This document shows positions 7,128 through 15,132 of a stretch of DNA of 43,238 nucleotides, in pieces; the first letter of the stretch is position 1, and every line of letters starts with the position of its first letter. The stretch is from F1-60-MAGs163 sp046091165 (lineage in GTDB: Bacteria > Actinomycetota > Thermoleophilia > Solirubrobacterales > Solirubrobacteraceae). The position numbers and the translations under genes are program-made. The notes under the pieces are model-generated. The model was not told the origin of the DNA. It worked only from the letters and a program-made list of their open reading frames with translations, and made no database searches. The stretch covers positions 1 to 43,238 of the forward strand of contig JBJTBE010000047.1 in assembly GCA_046091165.1 (NCBI GenBank), in the 5' to 3' direction.

Positions 7128-10100
7128 GCATCCCCGCCCGACTGGGCCGAGGCGCCATGCACGGGAAGGATCCGCGCCGCACGGAGCGCGACCTCGAGGT
7201 CGAGTCGGGCATCACCTGAGCGTGGGTTGACCCCCACGAGCTCCTCGATGCGGCCAAGCCGGTAGCGCAGCGTGGAGACATGAACGTGCAATGCCCGCGC
7301 AGTTGGCGCGAGGCTGCCGCGATTGGCGAACAGGGTCTCGAGCGTGTGCCGCAGATCGGACGAGTGATTAGCGTCGTAGGCGTCGAGTGGCGCCACATAG
7401 CGACCCACGAACTCCAGCAGAGAAGCCGGGTCGCCGGCGGCAAGCAGGAGTTGCTCGACCCCTCCGCGCCGGAAAGATATGGCCTCCCCCGGGCGGTCAA
7501 CCAGCCGCAGGAAATCCAGCCCACGACGCGCGGCCCGAAAGGAGCGACGGTAGTCACCTGGTTCCCGGCAGACGGGTCCGGCCACCACGCGCAGCCCCTC
7601 GAGGTCGGCGAGCTCCGTGGTCAGCTGCTCCTCGATCGGATCGTCGTCACGGCTCGGAAGGTCCGGGTCGAGCGACTCTTCCGAGACGATCGCCACGACG
7701 ACCCCGTCGAATTCGGCCACGAGGTGCTCCCCCTGGCCACGAACGACATCGGTCACTCGGGCAGCCGGTCCGGGCAGTCCGGCCGCTTCTTCGCTGCCGG
7801 CCTCGACGAGGTAGAGGCGCGAGGGCCGGTGAAGGTCGAGGCCGAGCGCCTGCCCTCGCTGGGTCGCAAGCTCTTCTACGAAGTCACCGCTTAGAAGCTC
7901 GTCGAGGAACCCGTGGCGAAGGCGTGTTGCGACATCACGTGCCGCCCTCTCTCGAAGCTGGTCGAGCGCGGCCAGGACGGCGGCGTGCTCAACGACGGCA
8001 TGCTGGACCGCGGTTACAAGGCCATCGATCTCGACGACGAGCCACGCGAAGACACCCTCGTCCAGCACCACCGGGGCGGCAATCGTTGAGCTGGTCTCCC
8101 CCGGTTCGATAACCGTCTCGCTTACCGGCGCCGGGGTCCAGGAAGCCGGCGCTGCCGGGCCGGTAGCTGCCAGGACCACTGCCCGGACATCGATGATGGC
8201 GACCCGAGCGCCAAGGAGCTCGGAGACTGCCGCGGCGACCGCCGGCGACCCCGAGGAGCGCAGGAGCGATCGGGTAAGTTCGCTGGTGAGGGCGAGCGTC
8301 TGCTCGAGACGTCCCTGGTCAGCCGTCGCATCCACGTTGGCGCGGTGCAGGCGGGAGATCGCCTTCTGCTGCCGGTCCTGGAGGCGGATGCGCTCAAGAG
8401 CCACGGCCCCGTAGCGGGACAACGCGCCTAGAACCGGCTCGCTGGCGGGATCGCGCAGGTCCTCTCCGTAGCCGACGAGCAGCATCGGCGGCCTGCCCGT
8501 GACGGGACTGACGGAGAGGTCGCGACCCGAGCCGGCGGTCAGCAGCTGCGCCCCGTCGGGAGCTCCGGAAAGCCGGAGCTCGCTCTTGATGGTCGCGATC
8601 GCCTCCTCACCGATTTCCCTTGAGAGCCGCACCTCGACCTCGTGGCCTCCGGAATGAAGCTCGCAGAGAGCCACGGCCTCAATACCGGTCAGCGCCTGGA
8701 AGGCCGAGAGAAGCTCCTCGGCCACGGCCTCCTCGCCGTCGAGTTCGGTCAGGCGCTGGGCCAGGCCGATCATGACCTGGAGCTCGTCGACGCGCCTGCG
8801 GAGGGCATCGTCGGTCTCCGCCTGGTTGGCTACCGCTTCCAGCCGGGCCCCGGCTCCATCGCCCACTACGGCCAGCGTGTGACGGTCCTCCTCGGCAGGA
8901 CCGGGGTGGCCATCGGGCCACGAGACGAATATCGCCGCACCGCCCCCGGAGGAGGTCAGGGCAGGCTCGGCGAGCCAGCGGTCACTCCCTACCTTCCCGG
9001 CGATCTCCAGCCATACGGCCTGAGCCCACTCGTCGAACGCGGCGCCATCGACGGCGAGTTCGCCGACCAACCGCGAATGGGCCAGTCGCGCCGAGCCTGA
9101 GAGCTTTACCTCCTGGCGGGCGATGCGACGGCCGTCCCGGTGAAAGACCGATATCGAACCCGATTCGCCTGAGCGCTGCGCGACGAAGCAGCGCTGGGCG
9201 CCCACCAGGGAGGGAAGCATCGATACCAGGACTTCGGCGATTCCCGCTTCGTCCTCGGCCGCAACCACTGCCGCCGTGAGCTCGGCCAACGCCCGGTAGC
9301 GACGGGCCGCGCGACGCTCACGATCATGCATAAGGCGGTTGGATACGCCCAGCGCAGCCTGCCGCGACAGCGCGTCGGCCAGCCGGCGGTCCCAGGGAGC
9401 ATCGCCACCCTCGCGGACCAGGATTATCCATCCCAGGTCCTCGTCGGAGGTCTGGAGCGGGACCACGAGAGCCCGGCGACCATAAGCCTGGGCCTCCACC
9501 GGTTCGCCGCTGGTCGAAGCCTCGGATATTTCCCTTTCCAGCGCCGCCTCAAGCTCGCGCCGCTCCTCGGCGGAGATCCCCTCGGCGGCCTCGATTACCG
9601 CGCCGAAGGCGGTAACGGAAGCCAGTACTCCGCTCGCGGGCAGCAGCGCCAATGCTCCCTTGGCCACCTCGGCCACCGTCTCTTCGGCACTCATCGACCC
9701 GGTCATCGCGCGCAGGAGATCGGCGAGAGCGCGCTCCTCCTCAAGCCGGGCCGCCCCTTCCGCCTGGAGCTGTGAGCGCTGGATCGCTACCGACGCCTGC
9801 GAACTGAAGACGTTGAGGACCGAAAGCTCATGCTCGGTGAAGATCTGGTTCTGCAGACGGCTCAGCGCGATCACGCCGAACAGCTTGCCCTGGTCGGTTA
9901 CCGGCACGACGAGGGCGGCCTCGGGCTCGCTGGCCAGCCCGGGAACGGGGACGAAGTCCGGCTCGCGGCGCATGTCGTCGCATCGGCGCGCAGTACGCGA
10001 CTTTGCGGCGCCGCCGACGATCCCGACGCCGATCTCCGGGCGGAAGCTCCAGAGCGGCTCCGGGTCCGGGTCGCGCACCACGAGCGGGACGAGCTCATCG

Positions 10101-10870
10101 GCCTCGACACCGTAGATCACGCATGAGTCGTGGGGCACCAGGGTGGCGAGGTTGTCGGCGATGGAGTGGAGCGTGGCGCGCATCGTCGGCTGCAACCCGA
10201 TCTCGCGGATCGCCGACAGGATCCCGTCGAGCTCACCGATCAACCTGCGCGTATCTTCCCGCGCAGACTCCGACTGGTCGAGAATCCTGAGGTTGTCGAT
10301 GTAGGCCGCGGCCTGGTCGGCAATCATGCCGGCCAGGACGTGCATCGTCGCCACCGAGGCCCGGTAACGCTCCTCCGGCAGCACCTGGATTGCCTGCGAC
10401 TCGGCGACGTAGGCATCCGGGTCGACTCCGATCTCGCTGGCCGAGCGCCGGAGCACGCTCTCATTCGGAGGGCCCGAGAGGACCTGGCCACAGAGGAAGT
10501 AGCCGATCGTCCTGCCCTTTGGCGCAATGGGAATCACCGCGTCCGAAAGACCGTTCCAGCACTCGAAGATGACCGGCTGCTGGGTTCGCGCCGCCTCCTC
10601 ATATGCCTGCGCGTCGCAGGCCCGGCAGCGCTCGCACCCTTCGACAGTTCCCTTGGTCAGGTCCTCGCAGAAGGAAACCCGCCCGGTTATGTTCGTCACC
10701 GGCGATCCGTCCGGGTTGAAGATCCCTGTCGGCAGGTCAAAGACCTCGGCGAATGAGTCCTGGATTGCCTGAAGGGTCGGAGCGCCGATGAGCGAATCGA
10801 GCGTCAGCCCGTCGCCCGGCTCTCCACCCGCGATGGGCCCCTCAGGCCCGGTTTTGGGAAAGTCCACCAT
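7112..10870 (-). CDS. Giant PocR-GAF-PucR transcriptional regulator
   Basis: A 1252-residue regulator. Residues about 25-185 are a PocR sensor domain, recognisable by the VFDLPTGIFNPDGSPVTN start, a cysteine set (SFCEDL, GCERCRACD) and IGYFLCGQV. Residues about 220-370 are a clear GAF domain (VPHDSC, VFSSQASVAIQRSQL). Two or three weaker GAF-like segments follow up to about 860. The C-terminal ~65 residues are the PucR/CdaR helix-turn-helix (ARALHVHVSTLRYRLGRIEEL). PucR proteins control purine, ureide and amine catabolism in many bacteria, and PocR domains bind small organic ligands. Facing the operon tail-to-tail, it is the likely ligand-responsive controller of the operon and the divergent hydrolase. 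ATG10870 is preferred over the upstream 11044 reading, which overlaps the divergent gene. GAGGAG abuts the ATG, so the GTG just after it is an alternative start. Confidence 0.8.
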   Translation of the reverse strand: MVDFPKTGPEGPIAGGEPGDGLTLDSLIGAPTLQAIQDSFAEVFDLPTGIFNPDGSPVTNITGRVSFCEDLTKGTVEGCERCRACDAQAYEEAARTQQPVIFECWNGLSDAVIPIAPKGRTIGYFLCGQVLSGPPNESVLRRSASEIGVDPDAYVAESQAIQVLPEERYRASVATMHVLAGMIADQAAAYIDNLRILDQSESAREDTRRLIGELDGILSAIREIGLQPTMRATLHSIADNLATLVPHDSCVIYGVEADELVPLVVRDPDPEPLWSFRPEIGVGIVGGAAKSRTARRCDDMRREPDFVPVPGLASEPEAALVVPVTDQGKLFGVIALSRLQNQIFTEHELSVLNVFSSQASVAIQRSQLQAEGAARLEEERALADLLRAMTGSMSAEETVAEVAKGALALLPASGVLASVTAFGAVIEAAEGISAEERRELEAALEREISEASTSGEPVEAQAYGRRALVVPLQTSDEDLGWIILVREGGDAPWDRRLADALSRQAALGVSNRLMHDRERRAARRYRALAELTAAVVAAEDEAGIAEVLVSMLPSLVGAQRCFVAQRSGESGSISVFHRDGRRIARQEVKLSGSARLAHSRLVGELAVDGAAFDEWAQAVWLEIAGKVGSDRWLAEPALTSSGGGAAIFVSWPDGHPGPAEEDRHTLAVVGDGAGARLEAVANQAETDDALRRRVDELQVMIGLAQRLTELDGEEAVAEELLSAFQALTGIEAVALCELHSGGHEVEVRLSREIGEEAIATIKSELRLSGAPDGAQLLTAGSGRDLSVSPVTGRPPMLLVGYGEDLRDPASEPVLGALSRYGAVALERIRLQDRQQKAISRLHRANVDATADQGRLEQTLALTSELTRSLLRSSGSPAVAAAVSELLGARVAIIDVRAVVLAATGPAAPASWTPAPVSETVIEPGETSSTIAAPVVLDEGVFAWLVVEIDGLVTAVQHAVVEHAAVLAALDQLRERAARDVATRLRHGFLDELLSGDFVEELATQRGQALGLDLHRPSRLYLVEAGSEEAAGLPGPAARVTDVVRGQGEHLVAEFDGVVVAIVSEESLDPDLPSRDDDPIEEQLTTELADLEGLRVVAGPVCREPGDYRRSFRAARRGLDFLRLVDRPGEAISFRRGGVEQLLLAAGDPASLLEFVGRYVAPLDAYDANHSSDLRHTLETLFANRGSLAPTARALHVHVSTLRYRLGRIEELVGVNPRSGDARLDLEVALRAARILPVHGASAQSGGDAQTSS

Positions 10871-10953
10871 CTCCTCGCGCCCCGGAAGATACCGGCTACT
10901 CCCAAACCCGACGAGAAGGCAGCCGGCGGGAGCCTGTGGCAGGCTTGCCTTCG
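10871..10953. promoter_or_regulatory. Divergent control region between the PucR-type regulator and the MetX-like gene
   Basis: This 83-base gap separates two divergent starts and must hold both promoters. On the minus strand TATCTT (10891-10886) fits the TANNNT form of an actinobacterial -10 box about 15 bases before the regulator ATG; no good -35 was seen. On the plus strand GGGAG lies before a possible GTG start at 10936. No convincing long inverted repeat for an operator was found. The call rests mainly on gene layout. Confidence 0.35.
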
Positions 10954-11970
10954 ATGGTGGAGTCCCGTGTAGAGAGCTTTGCCGCCGGAGACGTGGAACT
11001 TTCGTCCGGCGCCGTGCTTCCCGACGTGCAGGTTCTCTACGCAACCTACGGCGAGCCCTCCCCCAGCGGTGACAACGTGGTCGTGTTCCCGACCCGCTAC
11101 GGGGGCACGCACACCGACAACGAATTCATGATCGGACCCGGGCACGCCCTCGACACCTCCCGCTACTGCGTGGTCGTACCCAACATGCTGGGCAACGGCG
11201 CCTCCACGTCGCCGAGCAACGCCACGCCGGAGAGCGCCGGCTCACGCTTTCCGCTGGTAACAATCGGCGACAACGTCCGCCTCCAGCGACGCCTGCTGAC
11301 AGAGCAGCTCGGGACCGAGAAGGTCAGGATGGCGGTCGGCTTCTCCATGGGCGCACAGCAGGCCTTCCACTGGGCTGCCTTGTACCCCGAGGATGTCGAA
11401 TGCCTCGGGGTGATCTGCGGCGCCTCGCGCACGGCCCCTCACACTCACGTCTTCCTGGAGGGGATGCGCTCGGCCCTCTGCGCCGACCAGGACTGGGACC
11501 GGATCGACGCGGGCGTGATTCCCGAGCGCGGGCTGCGAGCCCTGGGGCGGGCGTGGGCCGGTTGGGCCATCAGCCAGGCCTGGTACCGCGAACAAAGGTG
11601 GATCGGCCTCGGGTACAGCTCGCTTGAGGATTTTCTGGTCCGCTACTGGGAGGCCACCTACCTCGGCCGTGACGCCGGAAACCTCGTCGCCATGATCCGC
11701 ACCTGGCAGTCGTGCGACGTCTCGGACAACGATCTCTACGAGGGCGACTATGAGCGGGCCATGCGGGCTATCCGAGCAAGGACCGTGCTCATGCCAGGCC
11801 GCACCGACCTTTACTTCCCCCCCGAGGATTCAGCCGCCGAGGCCGCGCTACTGGCCGACGCCGAAGTGGCCGTAATCCCCTCCGACTGGGGCCACTACGC
11901 AGGCGCCGGGAAAGACCACGCCGACGTCGCGTTCATCGATGAACGGCTGGCTGCGCTTCTCGAAGGCTGA
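10954..11970 (+). CDS. MetX-like alpha/beta hydrolase (homoserine acetyltransferase superfamily)
   Basis: A 338-residue alpha/beta hydrolase of the homoserine O-acetyltransferase superfamily. The nucleophile elbow is GFSMGAQQ (Ser131). Candidate acid and base are Asp285 in PGRTDLYFP and His314 in DWGHYAGAG. The oxyanion-side GNGASTSPSN segment (80-89) is also typical. True MetX enzymes usually read GGSMGG at the elbow; here GFSMGA suggests one of the many MetX-like hydrolases of unknown substrate, so methionine synthesis is not claimed. There is no signal peptide. The gene is divergent from the PucR-type regulator and therefore probably part of the same regulon. A GTG at 10936 with GGGAG just upstream would add six residues and is a possible alternative start. 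Confidence 0.7.
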   Translation: MVESRVESFAAGDVELSSGAVLPDVQVLYATYGEPSPSGDNVVVFPTRYGGTHTDNEFMIGPGHALDTSRYCVVVPNMLGNGASTSPSNATPESAGSRFPLVTIGDNVRLQRRLLTEQLGTEKVRMAVGFSMGAQQAFHWAALYPEDVECLGVICGASRTAPHTHVFLEGMRSALCADQDWDRIDAGVIPERGLRALGRAWAGWAISQAWYREQRWIGLGYSSLEDFLVRYWEATYLGRDAGNLVAMIRTWQSCDVSDNDLYEGDYERAMRAIRARTVLMPGRTDLYFPPEDSAAEAALLADAEVAVIPSDWGHYAGAGKDHADVAFIDERLAALLEG

Positions 11971-12019
11971 GCCCGCCAGCGACGACGGCCGCAGGGAGCC
12001 GCGCGGACAGGCCCGACCC

Positions 12020-12433
12020 CTACCGGACCTTGACGGTCTGGAACATCCCCCCGTGGATCTTGCAGTAGAGGAGGTAGCTTCCCTTCACGGTGAGGGTGCG
12101 GCTGTAGCTCTTGCCCGGGCCGATGTCCCCGGAGTCGAAGAACTTCGCCTTCTTCGGGGCGGCCGACTTGTCCAGGGTCACGGTGTGCTCGGTGGTGTTG
12201 CTGCGCTCCGACTTCCAGACCAGCTTCGTCCCGGGCTTGACCGTGAGCGTGGTCGGGGTGAAGCCCGGAGCCACGTCGTAGAGCTGGGCCGTCGTGGTGG
12301 CGGCCTTGGCCGCCGTGGCGGCCGGGCCGCCGACTGCCGACGCGGTGGCCGCTGCCGCCATCAGCAGGGCGACCGCCGCGCCGAGGACGATGGCCGGCCG
12401 CGCAGCCCCGTGGCCTGTGCGGCCGGCGGTCAC
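12020..12433 (-). CDS. Exported cupredoxin (plastocyanin-like blue copper protein)
   Basis: A 137-residue small blue copper protein. Residues 1-33 form a signal peptide (basic start, hydrophobic AIVLGAAVALLMAAAA, then ATASA). The mature part has the type 1 copper ligands His83 (EHTVTL) and Cys124, His127 and Met130 in YCKIHGGM. PGTKLVW (68-74) is the strand before the first ligand. It probably carries electrons outside the membrane. GTG12433 overlaps the TGA of the beta-helix gene in GTGA; a longer reading to 12661 in this frame lies wholly inside that gene and was rejected. It is the last gene of a three-gene copper cluster with a multicopper oxidase, so it may donate electrons to or accept them from that enzyme. 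Confidence 0.85.
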   Translation of the reverse strand: MTAGRTGHGAARPAIVLGAAVALLMAAAATASAVGGPAATAAKAATTTAQLYDVAPGFTPTTLTVKPGTKLVWKSERSNTTEHTVTLDKSAAPKKAKFFDSGDIGPGKSYSRTLTVKGSYLLYCKIHGGMFQTVKVR

Positions 12434-13842
12434 TTGGGGACCGGCGGGGCCGTGTAGCCCTTCTTCCAGACCATGTAGGCCCCCTGGGGCGACTTGCCGA
12501 ACGGCTTGTAGCCCTTGTAGGCGTTCGAGAACGGCTGGGCGATCGTCCCGCCCGGAGCCGGGTTCTTCTCGTCGGCCAGCGCCAGCGCCCAGCCCACGCC
12601 CTGGCCCTGGGCGTCCTCGTTGAAGGTGTTCACCGGCCCGGGGACCCCTGCCGGGTTGCACTGCGGGAAGGCCGTCGTGCTGAAGGCGGGCAGGTTGGCC
12701 ACCCCGTCGCTCAGCTGGTTGTCGCTGAAGCAGTTCCCCGAGCCCGATCCGTCGTAGAAGAGGTCGCGCCCGTTGAGGTCCTTGCCGCCGTTACCCATGA
12801 CGTTGCCGATGATCCGGTTGTCCTTGAGGTTCCACGGCTCGGGCCCGATGGCCTCGGCCTTCTCGAGGTCGGCGGTGGCGTTGACCAGCAGCAGCTGCTG
12901 GATCAGGCCCACCCCGGCGCCCCAGTTGCCGAACACCCGGTTGTTGGAGACGGTGTGTTCGCGCCCGCCGAAGAGCAGGATTCCCACGCCGACCGGGTAG
13001 GGCACCGATCCGGTGGCCGGCTTGACCTTCCCGAACGGCGCGCCCTTGTAGTAGTTGAAGTTGTTCCAGAAGATGTCGTTGTTCTCGATGACGTTGTCCT
13101 CTTCCGGCGGGTACTTCTCGGAAACGAGGGTGTTGGGAACGAACCCCGTGCCGTTGTTGAAGAAGTAGGAGCGCGTGATGTTCACGTAGCGCATGTTCGT
13201 CCCCGACCAGCCGAGCACGTTGCCCCACGAGGCGACGTTGCGGACGATCGTGCGCTTGGGCTTGTCCTGCTTGGGGGTCTGGCCGATGTAGAAGCCCGCG
13301 TCGGTGTGGTAGTAGGCCTGCGAGTTGGTCATCTCGCCGCCGATCGAATTGAAGGCGTAGAGGCCGTAAACCCCGAGGCCGGTGGCCAGGAGGCGGTCCA
13401 TCTTGTATCCGTCGACGTTGACGGCGAAGAAGCCATTCTGGATGTAGCCGTTGGTCGAGAGGCCCTGGAGCGTGACGTCGTTGGCGGAGTTGATGATCAC
13501 GCCGTGGCGCTGGCCCTTGGCGTTGATGAAGACCTTGGCGGGGTTGCCCTTGTTGCCAACGATGGAGATGCCCTGCTTCTTGGCACCCTCAACCTTGACG
13601 CCCTCCTTGTAGGTGCCGTTGCAGACGCGGATCGTGTCCCCGGCGCGGGCGGCGTTGACGGCCTTCTGGATCGTCTTGTACTGCCCGCCCTTCTTGCATA
13701 CCTTCAGCGTCTTGGCTCCGCCCGGCCGCGGCTCGGGGGTGCCCGGGTTGGACGGTGGCGGGTAGTCGGCGGCGGCGGCCAGCGCGGGAAGCGCGAGCGC
13801 TGCGACTGCGGCGACGATCAGGGAACGCATCAGGGTCTTCAT
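12430..13842 (-). CDS. Secreted right-handed parallel beta-helix protein (NosD-like)
   Basis: A 470-residue secreted protein with an N-terminal signal peptide (MKTLMRSL, hydrophobic core, ALPALAAAA). After a Pro-rich linker comes the typical opening of a beta-helix (QYKTIQKAVNAARAGDTIRVCNGTY). Many short repeats then carry Asn and hydrophobic ladders (VTLQGLSTNGYIQN, VSNNRVFGN, NVIENNDIFWN, LKDNRIIGNV). This matches the pectate-lyase-like/NosD/CASH class. No polysaccharide-lyase catalytic set could be assigned. GGAGGAG lies upstream of ATG13842. Because it sits between a multicopper oxidase (67 bases upstream) and a cupredoxin (4-base overlap), a NosD-like role in copper handling is attractive, but binding of a surface glycan is equally possible. 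Confidence 0.75.
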   Translation of the reverse strand: MKTLMRSLIVAAVAALALPALAAAADYPPPSNPGTPEPRPGGAKTLKVCKKGGQYKTIQKAVNAARAGDTIRVCNGTYKEGVKVEGAKKQGISIVGNKGNPAKVFINAKGQRHGVIINSANDVTLQGLSTNGYIQNGFFAVNVDGYKMDRLLATGLGVYGLYAFNSIGGEMTNSQAYYHTDAGFYIGQTPKQDKPKRTIVRNVASWGNVLGWSGTNMRYVNITRSYFFNNGTGFVPNTLVSEKYPPEEDNVIENNDIFWNNFNYYKGAPFGKVKPATGSVPYPVGVGILLFGGREHTVSNNRVFGNWGAGVGLIQQLLLVNATADLEKAEAIGPEPWNLKDNRIIGNVMGNGGKDLNGRDLFYDGSGSGNCFSDNQLSDGVANLPAFSTTAFPQCNPAGVPGPVNTFNEDAQGQGVGWALALADEKNPAPGGTIAQPFSNAYKGYKPFGKSPQGAYMVWKKGYTAPPVPK

Positions 13843-13909
13843 CTGGGTCTCTCTCCTCCGTTGTTGGCGGCCTTCGTCAACCGCCGCCCGGGAATCTTGC
13901 CACAACTGC

Positions 13910-15046
13910 TCACGGGTTGGCGAAGTAGAAGCCGCACATCCCGTTGTCCTGGTGGGAGAAGACGTGGCAGTGGTAGAGCCAGCGGCCGGGGTTCTCCTCT
14001 TTCCAGGCCGCGGTGATCGTCTCCCCGGGCCCGACCGTCTGGTCGTCGGTGGGCTTGCCGTCCCCGTCGAGCGGCCAGACGTGGCCGTGGACATGGAAGG
14101 TGTGGAAGTTGTTGTCCATGCCGATCACGTGCATCGCAACCGAGTCGCCGACCTTGGCGGTGATGTTCGGTGTGTTGCCGGCAAAGGCGCGGCCGTTGAT
14201 GCACTCGAATGCGCGCTTGAGCCCGGTGATGGGAGGCGCCAGCTGGTGCAGGAAGAGGACCGTCTCCACGTCGGGGCGGGGAGCTCCTTTGGGGCGCACG
14301 ATGATCGCCCCGAAGAGGCCGCGCATCGTGTTGACCGAGTGATTGGGGCCGTGGTCGTGGTAGGGCCAGACGCCGACCGCCTCGGGCACCGCCTCCCAGG
14401 TGTAGGTGAACTCCTCGCCGGGAGCGATGTAGCCGCCGGCGCGGGTGAAGTCGCCGATGTAGCTGCCGTCGTAGTCGGGCGTGTAGCGAACGCCGTGGGG
14501 ATGCATGGTGACCGCCTGCGCGTACCTGGCCGGCAGCGCGTTGCGGAAGTGCACCCGCAGCACGTCACCGACCTCGCACTCGAGGGTCGGCCCGGGGATC
14601 GCCTCGGCTCCCATCGGCTCCCCGAAGCCGGGAGTCATCTGCTGGTAGGTGAAGGCCCGGAAGACGCTGGGCCCGGGAAGCGGGGTGCCGTGCCAGAAGT
14701 CGCGGCGGGGGCGTGAGGGGATGATGTCCCACCGGGGGGCCGTGGCCTGGATCCAGTATTCGCGGACCGAGCCGCCCGCTGCGGGCTGCGGGGTGCCGAA
14801 CTTGAGCTGGTCGACCGGGTTGGCGCCGGGCGAGGCCTGGGCTCCGGTGGCGGTGAGGGCGGCGGGGCGCCTTACGTTCCTCGCCGCGGCGTCGGCCTTG
14901 GCGGCGTCGCCGGCCTTCTCGACCAGGACCTTCTGGCCGCCGATCGTGCAGAGGAAGGCTCCGGCCCCTGCGGCCAGGAAGCCGCGGCGGCCGATGTCCA
15001 GCCCGCCTTCGTCCCGGTCCTCCCCGGGTCGCTCATCGCCCGCCAT
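13910..15046 (-). CDS. Two-domain multicopper oxidase with Tat-like signal
   Basis: A 378-residue multicopper oxidase. The twin-arginine signal GRRGFLAAGAGAFL (19-32) indicates export of a folded enzyme. All four copper motifs are present: HPH (182-184), YHDH (229-232), HTFHVHGH (315-322) and HCHVFSHQDNGM (359-370). The last motif provides the type 1 Cys360, His365 and Met370. The length gives two cupredoxin domains rather than three, with the type 1 site in domain 2, as in small bacterial laccases that trimerise. Members oxidise phenols, metals or nitrite; here the HCH and HxxHxH pattern favours a laccase-like enzyme over NirK. It is the first gene of the minus-strand copper cluster. Confidence 0.87.
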   Translation of the reverse strand: MAGDERPGEDRDEGGLDIGRRGFLAAGAGAFLCTIGGQKVLVEKAGDAAKADAAARNVRRPAALTATGAQASPGANPVDQLKFGTPQPAAGGSVREYWIQATAPRWDIIPSRPRRDFWHGTPLPGPSVFRAFTYQQMTPGFGEPMGAEAIPGPTLECEVGDVLRVHFRNALPARYAQAVTMHPHGVRYTPDYDGSYIGDFTRAGGYIAPGEEFTYTWEAVPEAVGVWPYHDHGPNHSVNTMRGLFGAIIVRPKGAPRPDVETVLFLHQLAPPITGLKRAFECINGRAFAGNTPNITAKVGDSVAMHVIGMDNNFHTFHVHGHVWPLDGDGKPTDDQTVGPGETITAAWKEENPGRWLYHCHVFSHQDNGMCGFYFANP

Positions 15047-15132
15047 TCCGGCAGGAAACGATAGTGGCGTTAACGGCGCGGGGCGCCAGGTGGCGCGCCG
15101 ACGTCGTTTCGCCCGCGCAGGCCCGCTGCGCC

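Noticed and set aside
7280..8112. Plus-strand frames opposite the regulator gene
   Set aside because: No domain is seen and the minus frame is continuous with a PucR HTH at its end.
10936..10953. Start of the MetX-like gene at GTG10936
   Set aside because: Kept as an alternative only; the family-conserved part starts after ATG10954 and the GGGAG is very close to the GTG.
12434..12661. N-terminal extension of the cupredoxin
   Set aside because: The extension overlaps the beta-helix gene in another frame and is Gly/Arg-rich; the signal peptide starts at GTG12433.
13843..14094. N-terminal extension of the beta-helix protein
   Set aside because: It is the other frame of the multicopper oxidase; a good ribosome-binding site and signal peptide mark ATG13842.
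13955..14716. Plus-strand frames opposite the multicopper oxidase
   Set aside because: They have low-complexity composition and the opposite strand has all four copper motifs.
15047..15132. Terminator after sigH
   Set aside because: Several short GC-rich pairings are possible but none is long or followed by a U tract, as expected by chance in high-GC DNA.
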